Positions 18,103 to 24,485 of a DNA stretch of 64,000 nucleotides are shown here, piece by piece. Below the pieces are notes generated by a model. That model had not been told where the DNA came from and ran no database searches. It was given only the letters and a program-made list of their open reading frames with translations. Source of the DNA: Actinomycetaceae bacterium (lineage in GTDB: Bacteria; Actinomycetota; Actinomycetes; Actinomycetales; Actinomycetaceae); contig JAUNLF010000001.1 of the NCBI GenBank assembly GCA_030532405.1, forward strand, positions 1-64,000, given 5' to 3'. Position 1 is the stretch's first letter. Every line of letters starts with the position of its first letter. The position numbers were made by a program, and so were the translations under genes.

Positions 18103-18878
18103 GCGCTACAATCCGCATTATCCCGTGCCTGGACGTGGCCGATGGCCGCGTGGTTAAGGGCGTAAACTTCACGAACCTTAAGGACGCGGGCGACCCCGTG
18201 GAACTCGCGGCAGCGTATGGCGCCGCCGGAGCGGATGAGCTGACCTTCCTTGACATTTCCGCCTCCGTGGAAGGCCGCGGCACCACGATGGACGTTGTGA
18301 AGCGCACCGCGGAAGAAGTTTTCATCCCGCTGACCGTTGGCGGTGGTATTCGAAGCGTTGAGGACGTGGACCGTCTGCTGAAGGCCGGCGCGGACAAGGT
18401 GTCGGTTAACACTGCGGCGATTGATCGTCCCGATTTGATTAACGAGGTCGCACAGCGTTTCGGCAACCAAGTGCTGGTGCTGTCCGTGGATGCTCGCAGG
18501 GTGCCGGACGGCGTGAGTACGCCCTCCGGATTTGAAGTAACGACGCACGGCGGCACGCGTTCCACCGGTATTGACGCGGTCGGCTGGGCAAAGGACGCTG
18601 AAGCGCGCGGTGTTGGCGAGATCCTGCTGAACTCGATGGATGCGGACGGCGTGCAAAACGGGTTCGACATTGAACTTTTGAAGCTAGTGCGCGAGGCCGT
18701 GTCGGTGCCCGTAATTGCTTCGGGTGGCGCGGGCGCTGTGGAGCACTTCGTGGAGGCCGCGAAGGCCGGCGCGGACGCAATCCTCGCGGCATCTGTTTTC
18801 CACTTCGGTACCGTCCGTATTGAGGACGTGAAGCGGGCGCTTGCGGACGCCGGCTTCGAAGTACGCATGACGAAGTAG
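18099..18878 (+). CDS. hisF: Imidazole glycerol phosphate synthase cyclase subunit
   Basis: With HisH, converts PRFAR and ammonia to imidazole glycerol phosphate and AICAR in histidine synthesis. It is 259 residues, a (beta/alpha)8 barrel with the catalytic Asp in [14 protein letters not shown] and the second Asp in LVLSVDARR, plus phosphate loops [12 protein letters not shown] and [13 protein letters not shown]. It overlaps the FKBP-like gene by ATGA and is followed 4 nt later by hisI. The partner hisH and the rest of the pathway are not in the window. Confidence 0.96.
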   Translation: MSATIRIIPCLDVADGRVVKGVNFTNLKDAGDPVELAAAYGAAGADELTFLDISASVEGRGTTMDVVKRTAEEVFIPLTVGGGIRSVEDVDRLLKAGADKVSVNTAAIDRPDLINEVAQRFGNQVLVLSVDARRVPDGVSTPSGFEVTTHGGTRSTGIDAVGWAKDAEARGVGEILLNSMDADGVQNGFDIELLKLVREAVSVPVIASGGAGAVEHFVEAAKAGADAILAASVFHFGTVRIEDVKRALADAGFEVRMTK

Positions 18879-18882
18879 CCCC

Positions 18883-19257
18883 ATGACAACTTCGAATCTT
18901 GACCCGCAGATCGCACAGCGCCTGAAGCGCGATAGTCAGGGCCTTTTTGCCGCGGTAATCCAGCAGTACGACACGCTTGAGGTTTTGATGCTCGGCTGGA
19001 TGAACGACGAGGCTTTGCATCGCACGCTCACCACGGGCCGAGTGACTTTCTGGTCGCGTTCGCGTGGAGAATACTGGCGCAAGGGCGACACCTCCGGGCA
19101 CGTGCAGTACGTGAAAAACGTCAGCATCGACTGCGATGGGGACGCGCTTTTAGTGCAAGTCGACCAGGTGGGTGCCGCGTGCCACACGGGTACGCGCACG
19201 TGCTTTGAGGCGGGCGGAAACCTGCCGGCGATGGTCGGCAGCCGCGAAGACGCGTAA
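18883..19257 (+). CDS. hisI: Phosphoribosyl-AMP cyclohydrolase
   Basis: Opens the adenine ring of phosphoribosyl-AMP, the third step of histidine synthesis. It is 124 residues, the stand-alone size without the HisE domain. It has [10 protein letters not shown], the [15 protein letters not shown] active-site segment and the metal-binding cysteines and acidic residues of DCDGDALL and [11 protein letters not shown]. It is translated right after hisF and ends the operon at a strong hairpin. Confidence 0.96.
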   Translation: MTTSNLDPQIAQRLKRDSQGLFAAVIQQYDTLEVLMLGWMNDEALHRTLTTGRVTFWSRSRGEYWRKGDTSGHVQYVKNVSIDCDGDALLVQVDQVGAACHTGTRTCFEAGGNLPAMVGSREDA

Positions 19258-19269
19258 CTGTAGCGTAGT

Positions 19270-19292
19270 GGGCCGCCCTCGCCCGGCGGCCC
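19270..19292 (+). terminator. Terminator of the trmI-hisI transcription unit
   Basis: GGGCCGCC (19270-19277) pairs perfectly with GGCGGCCC (19285-19292) around CTCGCCC. There is no long T-run. Confidence 0.7.
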
Positions 19293-19406
19293 TTGACGTG
19301 CGCGTATAAGCTCGCGAGGCCGGCGGCAGCACCGCGGTCTTCATTAACTGGACGATTTGGTGATTGTGACCACCTTCTGCGTAAACTCGAAGCGGAAGGA
19401 GGCGCA

Positions 19407-20273
19407 GTGAGTGTTCTAGAAGCCATCGTCAAAGACGTGCAAGCGGACCTGAAGATCCGCGAGCAACAAACGAGCCTGAAAGAAATCAAAGAACGTGCTC
19501 GTCGAGCACCCGCGCCTCGCAACGCCATTGACGCGCTTCGCGGCCCCGGAGCCGTAACCGTCATGGCCGAGATCAAACGTCGATCCCCAGACTCTGGTCT
19601 GCTCGCCGAAATTCCCGACCCCGTCGGACTCGCATTAGAGTTCCAAGAGGGTGGGGCGGCCATGATTTCGTACCCCACGGAACGCCGCCATTTTGCGGGT
19701 AGCTTTGCCGAACTTGAAGCCGTGCGACGCGCGGTAGACGTGCCGGTGCTCTGTAAAGACATGATCATCTCGCCGTATCAGATCCACGAGGCCCGCGCGC
19801 ACGGCGCCGACATGGTCCTACTGTTCGCCGCGGTGCTCAGCCCCGAACAGCTACACAACTTCATCGAGCGCATCGAGTCGCTCGGCATGACCGCCCTCGT
19901 GGAAGTCCAATCCAGGCTGGAAGTAGTGTGCGCCCTCGAAGCCGGAGCGCGCGCAATCGGCGTAAACGCCAGAAACCTCCACACCCTCGAGATCGACAGG
20001 TCGAACTTCGAACAAGTGGTCGACCTCATCCCCGCAGACGTCGTCGCCGTCGCCGAGTCCGGCGTGCGCAACCCGCACGACGTTTTCAAATACGCCCAGG
20101 CCGGAGCCGACTCCGTCCTCGTCGGCCAATCACTATCAACAGTTGAAGATCCGCGCCGCCGCGTCGCCGACATGGTTTCCGCAGCGCAACACCCCGCACT
20201 GCTTGCCGACAGGAAACAACGCATCAAACGCGGGGTTACAAACCGGCAATATGAGCTCTACTACCAGGACTAA
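19407..20273 (+). CDS. trpC: Indole-3-glycerol phosphate synthase
   Basis: Cyclises CdRP to indole glycerol phosphate in tryptophan synthesis. The GTG at 19407 is preferred (GGAAGGAGG just upstream), giving 288 residues; a TAAACT box at 19382-19387 may be its -10. Catalytic residues are present: Glu and Lys in AEIKRRSP, Lys in LCKDMI, Glu in ALVEVQ, Asn in GVNARN and Ser in ESGV. Some usually fixed positions differ: SPS is SPD, SV(L/V)TE is SYPTE, KDF is KDM, VGE is VGQ. In related genomes trpB and trpA usually stand between trpC and lgt; here lgt follows directly, so trpC is orphaned. Confidence 0.88.
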   Translation: MSVLEAIVKDVQADLKIREQQTSLKEIKERARRAPAPRNAIDALRGPGAVTVMAEIKRRSPDSGLLAEIPDPVGLALEFQEGGAAMISYPTERRHFAGSFAELEAVRRAVDVPVLCKDMIISPYQIHEARAHGADMVLLFAAVLSPEQLHNFIERIESLGMTALVEVQSRLEVVCALEAGARAIGVNARNLHTLEIDRSNFEQVVDLIPADVVAVAESGVRNPHDVFKYAQAGADSVLVGQSLSTVEDPRRRVADMVSAAQHPALLADRKQRIKRGVTNRQYELYYQD

Positions 20274-20351
20274 CTGCACGCATCGTGCACAAACGTGGCA
20301 AGCCTGACAGCGGGCGGCTGGACCTGGAGCGACAATGTTTTGGTTGGTAGA

Positions 20352-20357
20352 TAAACT
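20352..20357 (+). promoter_or_regulatory. -10 box TAAACT, leaderless start of lgt
   Basis: TAAACT is followed by 7 nt and the ATG at 20365, which rules in that codon over the ATG at 20335 that lies upstream of the box. Confidence 0.6.
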
Positions 20358-20364
20358 GCTTACC

Positions 20365-21222
20365 ATGAACTTGTTGACTGGACTTCCGGCCGCGATACCG
20401 TCCCCACCGCAAGGTGTTTGGTATTTGGGGCCAATTCCGCTTCGGGCTTACGGGCTTTTGATCGCATTCGCGATGGTCGTGGCCGTCCTCCTAACCCGCC
20501 GACGTTACGAACGCAGGGGAGGCGACGGCGAACTCGTTTTCGACGTAGCCCTTTGGGCCATCCCGTTCGGCATCGTAGGTGCACGCCTGTACCACGTGAT
20601 CACATCGCCGCACGACTACTTCGGCCCAAACGGGCAGTGGCTTGAAATTTTCCGCATTTGGGAAGGCGGCATAGCCATCATGGGCGGCGTCCTTGGCGGC
20701 GTAATCGGCGGATACATTGGATTGCGGAGGGCGGGCCAACGCGTTGGTCCGTTTGCCGACTCGGTGGCGCCCACCCTCTTGGTAGCGCAAGCCATCGGAA
20801 GGTTCGGCAACTGGTTCAACCAGGAGCTTTTCGGTAAACCCACCACACTTCCGTGGGGACTCAAGATCGACGAGAACCACCTACCGCGAGGCTACGAGCC
20901 CGGCACCCTGTTCCACCCCACGTTCTTGTACGAGGTTATCTGGAACTTAACCATGGCTGGCGTCCTCGTCCTCCTGGATAAAAAATTTAAGTTTAAAGGC
21001 GGACAGGTCATATTCCTGTACGTCGCTTTCTATGCAACCGGTCGATTCTGGATCGAGAACCTGCGCATAGATCCGGCAAACGTGTTCCTCGGAATGCGCC
21101 TAAACGCATGGTCGGCCGTTGTCCTGATCATCATTGGGGTTGTCGGATTCTTAATAGCGGGTAAACGAGGTGCATCGACACGCGTGGAACCACACGAAAT
21201 GGCTGAGGAGAACGTAGAGTAG
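20365..21222 (+). CDS. lgt: Prolipoprotein diacylglyceryl transferase
   Basis: Integral membrane enzyme that moves diacylglycerol from phosphatidylglycerol to the lipobox cysteine of prolipoproteins. It is about 285 residues with seven hydrophobic helices. Key segments are IPLRAYGLLIAFA, GARLYHVI, EGGIAIMGG(V) and the Lgt signature GRFGNWFNQELFG with the essential arginine and asparagine. FHPTFLYEVIWN and the GRFWIEN helix follow near the end. The start at 20365 rests on the leaderless -10 box. The next gene, pyk, has its own -10 box inside the lgt 3' end. Confidence 0.95.
   Translation: MNLLTGLPAAIPSPPQGVWYLGPIPLRAYGLLIAFAMVVAVLLTRRRYERRGGDGELVFDVALWAIPFGIVGARLYHVITSPHDYFGPNGQWLEIFRIWEGGIAIMGGVLGGVIGGYIGLRRAGQRVGPFADSVAPTLLVAQAIGRFGNWFNQELFGKPTTLPWGLKIDENHLPRGYEPGTLFHPTFLYEVIWNLTMAGVLVLLDKKFKFKGGQVIFLYVAFYATGRFWIENLRIDPANVFLGMRLNAWSAVVLIIIGVVGFLIAGKRGASTRVEPHEMAEENVE
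21215..21220 (+). promoter_or_regulatory. -10 box TAGAGT inside the end of lgt, leaderless start of pyk
   Basis: TAGAGT overlaps the last codons of lgt and lies 6 nt ahead of the ATG at 21227. Confidence 0.55.
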
Positions 21223-21226
21223 AGGC

Positions 21227-22675
21227 ATGCGCAGAGCCAAAATTGTTTGCACTATTGGACCGGCAACCGAGAGCCCGGATCAGATTCAGACCCTCGTAGA
21301 TGCTGGAATGGACGTGGCGCGAATTAACCGCAGCCACGGAAATGTTGAAGAGCATGAAGAGGTCATTCGTCACGTCAGGAAAGCCGCTCGGGCTTCCGGT
21401 CGCGCAATCGCGGTCCTAGTTGACCTGCAGGGCCCCAAGATTCGCCTGGGCCGTTTTGAAAACGGGCCGCACATGCTGGAGGTCGGCGACACTTTCACGA
21501 TCACCACGCGTGACGTGCCGGGCACGAAAGAACTGGTTTCCACCACGTTCAAGGGACTTCCCGGCGACTGTCGCCCCGGTGATCGCCTGCTGATCGACGA
21601 TGGTAATGTCGCGGTCCGCGTGATTGAGGTCGACGACACCGACGTGAAGACCCGCGTTGAGGTTCCGGGCCAAGTGTCAAACAACAAGGGCATTAACCTG
21701 CCCGGCGTTGCGGTTTCTGTTCCGGCCCTGTCGCAGAAGGACAAGGAGGACCTGCGCTGGGCCCTCGAGATCGGCGCGGACTTTATCGCGCTTTCCTTCG
21801 TCCGCGACGCGAAGGACATTCAAGATGTTCACGCGATCATGGAGGACGTCGGTATTTACCGTCCGGTGATCGCGAAGATCGAGAAGCCGCAGGCCGTTGA
21901 CAACCTGCTAGAGATTGTTGAAGCGTTTGACGGCATCATGGTGGCCCGCGGCGACCTGGGTGTTGAGATTCCTCTTGAGACGGTTCCGCTGGTTCAAAAG
22001 CGCGCAATCGAACTTGCTCGCCGCCGCGCAAAGCCCGCTATTGTGGCAACGCAGGTGATGGATTCGATGATTAAGAATCCGCGCCCGACCCGCGCGGAGG
22101 CATCCGACTGTGCGAACGCGATCCTTGATGGCGCTGACGCGGTCATGCTGTCCGGTGAAACTTCGATTGGTGCATATCCGATTGAGGCCGTTCGCACGAT
22201 GGCTCGCATTATCGAAAACGTTGAGGAAAACGGTGGTGAGCGCATCGCCCCGATCGGCGCGTTTAACGTTGCCCGTTCCTCCGTGCTAACCCAGGCTGCC
22301 GCGCAGATCGGTGAGCGTCTGGACGTGAAGTTCATCGTGAACTTCACGCAGTCCGGTTCCACGGCGCGTCAAATGTCGCGTCTGCGTTCACCTATCCCGC
22401 TGCTGGCTTTCACGCCGCTTGAAACGACTCGTAACCAGCTTGCGCTGACGTGGGGCGTGCAGACGTACCGCGTTCCCGAGGTTAAGCACACTGACGACAT
22501 GGTGTGGCAGGTGGATCAGGTTCTGCGCCTGTCTGAGCTTGCCCAAGAAGGTGACGACCTGGTGATCGTTGCGGGCATGCCGCCGGGAACCCCGGGATCT
22601 ACGAACTCGCTTCGTATCCACACGATCGGTGACGACGTGGATTACACCATCGGGGGCGGACGCCAGCCCCAGTAA
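21227..22675 (+). CDS. pyk: Pyruvate kinase
   Basis: Makes pyruvate and ATP from phosphoenolpyruvate in the last step of glycolysis. It is 482 residues, full length. It starts RRAKIVCTIGPAT and has the substrate and metal segments DLQGPKIRLG, DFIALSFVR, the active-site lysine in PVIAKIEKPQA, MVARGDLGVEIP, and ATQVMDSMI. A C-terminal regulatory domain ends with TIGDDVDYTIG. Codon use is strongly biased, in line with high expression. It is closed by a strong terminator. Confidence 0.97.
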   Translation: MRRAKIVCTIGPATESPDQIQTLVDAGMDVARINRSHGNVEEHEEVIRHVRKAARASGRAIAVLVDLQGPKIRLGRFENGPHMLEVGDTFTITTRDVPGTKELVSTTFKGLPGDCRPGDRLLIDDGNVAVRVIEVDDTDVKTRVEVPGQVSNNKGINLPGVAVSVPALSQKDKEDLRWALEIGADFIALSFVRDAKDIQDVHAIMEDVGIYRPVIAKIEKPQAVDNLLEIVEAFDGIMVARGDLGVEIPLETVPLVQKRAIELARRRAKPAIVATQVMDSMIKNPRPTRAEASDCANAILDGADAVMLSGETSIGAYPIEAVRTMARIIENVEENGGERIAPIGAFNVARSSVLTQAAAQIGERLDVKFIVNFTQSGSTARQMSRLRSPIPLLAFTPLETTRNQLALTWGVQTYRVPEVKHTDDMVWQVDQVLRLSELAQEGDDLVIVAGMPPGTPGSTNSLRIHTIGDDVDYTIGGGRQPQ

Positions 22676-22691
22676 GGGTGACGAAGTTTAT

Positions 22692-22732
22692 AAAGCGGGA
22701 GGAGTCGCAACTATTGCGGTTCCTCCCGCTTT
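22692..22732 (+). terminator. Terminator of pyk
   Basis: A 12-bp stem, AAAGCGGGAGGA (22692-22703) with TCCTCCCGCTTT (22721-22732), has an inner CGCAA/TTGCG pair and a T-rich tail. Confidence 0.9.
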
Positions 22733-22748
22733 GTGCTTTACTTGTCTA

Positions 22749-22782
22749 TTCGCGACTTTTTGCTTTCACATTTCGCGACTTT
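22749..22782 (+). repeat. 11-bp direct repeat upstream of the small gene at 22859
   Basis: TTCGCGACTTT occurs at 22749-22759 and 22772-22782, 23 bp apart, about two helical turns. It lies between the pyk terminator and the next gene, where an operator or promoter would be expected. Confidence 0.6.
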
Positions 22783-22858
22783 AGCTTTTGAAAAATGTGG
22801 GGATTACCTGCGCAACCACCGCGCACATCCTCACCACAACTGAAGAGAGGAGGATGCT

Positions 22859-23062
22859 GTGCAGAAATTCAGTATCTACGACATGCACACGAGCCGTCAG
22901 GCTCGAAACCTGTGGGAGATGAACTTGTCCGAGGCCGTGCGTCCCTGGTTTAGGGATACGGACTCCGAGCGGGTTCGCTCAGCGATCGAGGCACTATCCG
23001 AGCCGCACGCGCGTAGCGAAGCAGCCGAATACCTAGGCCTTCAACTCGTACAGGTTGCATAG
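22859..23062 (+). CDS. Small protein of unknown function
   Basis: A 67-residue protein that starts with GTG and has a strong AGGAGG eight bases ahead. It is soluble, with a basic-aromatic first half (SRQARNLWEMN, RPWFRDT) and a helical second half (SERVRSAIEALSEPHARSEAAEYLG). No family is recognised. The gene is a self-contained unit: the pyk terminator lies before it, an 11-bp direct repeat lies upstream, and its own strong terminator starts 11 nt after the stop. The good ribosome site and dedicated terminator argue that it is real. Confidence 0.65.
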   Translation: MQKFSIYDMHTSRQARNLWEMNLSEAVRPWFRDTDSERVRSAIEALSEPHARSEAAEYLGLQLVQVA

Positions 23063-23072
23063 CCGCAACCAA

Positions 23073-23126
23073 AAAGCCCCCAACGATGAGCTAGTCCTGA
23101 ACTAGCACCCATTCGTCGGGGGCTTT
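23073..23126 (+). terminator. Terminator of the small gene
   Basis: AAAGCCCCC (23073-23081) pairs with GGGGGCTTT (23118-23126). Inside lie ACGA/TCGT and a CTAGT-CCTGA-ACTAG hairpin. Strong and probably active in both directions. Confidence 0.85.
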
Positions 23127-23193
23127 GCCGTACCCGGCCCGCCCTCAAAAACAAAAAACCCTTGAAAATCAAGGGTCTTGGTTAAAAATTTTG

Positions 23194-23267
23194 TACCCCG
23201 GGTGGGATTCGAACCCACAACATGCCGATTTTGAGTCGACCGCCTCTGCCAGTTGGGCCACCGGGGC
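23194..23267 (-). tRNA. tRNA-Leu (anticodon CAA) with a short variable loop
   Basis: The minus strand folds as a 74-nt cloverleaf. The acceptor is GCCCCGG with CCGGGGT (one G-T pair). The anticodon stem is GTCGA/TCGGC with loop CTCAAAA, so the anticodon is CAA. The T arm is GTGGG-TTCGAAT-CCCAC, and the discriminator is A73. The CCA end is not encoded. The variable region is only about 5 nt (ATGTT), whereas leucine tRNAs usually carry a long arm. I believe short tRNA-Leu(CAA) genes also occur in other actinobacteria. Confidence 0.88.
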
Positions 23268-23341
23268 ATTGACTACCGTTTAAAACGCGTCACGCACTAG
23301 AATAAGCGATAGACACGGGTTCAACCAAAATTAGGAAAGTA

Positions 23342-23935
23342 ATGAGCAACACGGATAAGAAATCAAGGCGCGTTCTGGTCGCCGAAGATGAGGCGCTGAT
23401 TCGCCTAGACATCGTCGAAACCCTTAAAGGTGCGGGCTACGACGTGGTCGCTGAGGTCGACAACGGTGAGGCTGCTGTTGAGAAGGCTCTGGAGCTTGAA
23501 CCGGACCTGTGCGTCATGGATGTGAAGATGCCGAAGATGGATGGCATCACCGCTTCGGAAAAGATCTTGAAGGAACTGTCGTGCGCGGTCGTCATGCTTA
23601 CGGCGTTCTCGCAGACCGAACTTGTGGAGCGGGCGCGTGACGCGGGCGCGATGGCGTACGTGGTGAAGCCGTTCTCGCCGTCAGACCTGCTACCGGCCGT
23701 GGAGATCGCGATTTCGCGTCAGGCGGAGATTCTCGCGATGGAAAACGAGATCGCCGACCTCACCGAGCGTTTTGAGACCCGCAAGATTGTGGACCGCGCG
23801 AAGGGCCTGCTCATGGAGCGCATGGGCATGAGTGAGCCGGACGCGTTCCGCTGGATTCAAAAGACGTCGATGGATCGTCGCCTGTCGATGCGCGAAGTCG
23901 CGGACGCCGTGATCGACCAGGTCGCCGACGACTAA
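23342..23935 (+). CDS. pdtaR: ANTAR-domain response regulator (PdtaR-like)
   Basis: A 197-residue two-domain regulator. Residues about 10-125 are a CheY-like receiver with the phosphoacceptor Asp in DLCVMDVKMPKMDG, the acidic pocket in AEDEALIR and the Lys in VVKPFSP. Residues about 138-195 are an ANTAR domain (RKIVDRAKGLLMERMG and the three-helix RNA-binding bundle), which binds tandem hairpins to prevent transcription termination. It corresponds to mycobacterial Rv1626, whose partner kinase is PdtaS; no kinase gene is in the window. AGGAAAG precedes the ATG. A TAGAAT at 23298-23303 may be its -10. Confidence 0.93.
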   Translation: MSNTDKKSRRVLVAEDEALIRLDIVETLKGAGYDVVAEVDNGEAAVEKALELEPDLCVMDVKMPKMDGITASEKILKELSCAVVMLTAFSQTELVERARDAGAMAYVVKPFSPSDLLPAVEIAISRQAEILAMENEIADLTERFETRKIVDRAKGLLMERMGMSEPDAFRWIQKTSMDRRLSMREVADAVIDQVADD

Positions 23936-23986
23936 CCCCACTCACGCGAGCGCTTTCGGTCGTGGCGGTTGTAGCCGCGGTGGTGC

Positions 23987-24394
23987 TTAGGCGCGTGCTT
24001 TAATAATTTGATTGGAAATGAGGGCGGTAGAGATGATCTCTCCGTCCTCATTTTTCACGTCTACGCGGTGCACGCAACGCGTCCTGCCTAACTGGACGCC
24101 GGTGGCCGTGGCGGTCACGAATCCGTCGGCGGCACTGGAGACGTGCTGGATTGAGAGTTCAACTCCGACGGCAGCTAGGGGAGTGTCGGTCGCAATGGAC
24201 TGGGCGTGCTCGTTGGCGGCAAACGACCCCGCGGTTTCCACGAGGGCGGCGCTTGCGCCCCCGTGCAGGAATCCGGCGCGCTGACGGTTGCCTTCAACCG
24301 GCATGCGGATGATGCACTCGCTGGGGCTTAGCGACACGAGCTGCATGTTCATGCGGTGCATGAGTGTGTGTTCTGCGAAGTCTTTCGATTCCAT
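23987..24394 (-). CDS. PaaI-family hotdog thioesterase
   Basis: A 135-residue single hotdog-fold protein. The central helix motif RAGFLHGGASAALVETAGS carries the HGG turn and the acidic residue of PaaI/YdiI thioesterases. GVELSIQHVSSAADGFVTA forms the next strands. It probably hydrolyses an acyl- or aryl-CoA; the substrate is unknown. AAGGTGG lies about 5 nt ahead of the ATG on the minus strand. It is divergent from polA and tail-to-tail with pdtaR. Similar genes lie near polA in mycobacteria. Confidence 0.85.
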   Translation of the reverse strand: MESKDFAEHTLMHRMNMQLVSLSPSECIIRMPVEGNRQRAGFLHGGASAALVETAGSFAANEHAQSIATDTPLAAVGVELSIQHVSSAADGFVTATATGVQLGRTRCVHRVDVKNEDGEIISTALISNQIIKARA

Positions 24395-24473
24395 GTTCCA
24401 CCTTTAGGTCTGTAGTTACACACATTATTGCGTGCCGCCCTCGAGAATAGATGTGAATGTCCCCGGTTGCATC

Positions 24474-24479
24474 TAGGCT
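24474..24479 (+). promoter_or_regulatory. -10 box TAGGCT, leaderless start of polA
   Basis: TAGGCT is followed by 6 nt and the GTG at 24486. Confidence 0.55.
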
Positions 24480-24485
24480 GGGACC

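Noticed and set aside
19326..19364. Run of codons ending N-W-T-I-W-stop ahead of trpC, like a tryptophan leader peptide
   Set aside because: The frame has no ATG, GTG or TTG between the preceding stop and the two Trp codons, and no attenuator hairpins follow. Probably coincidence.
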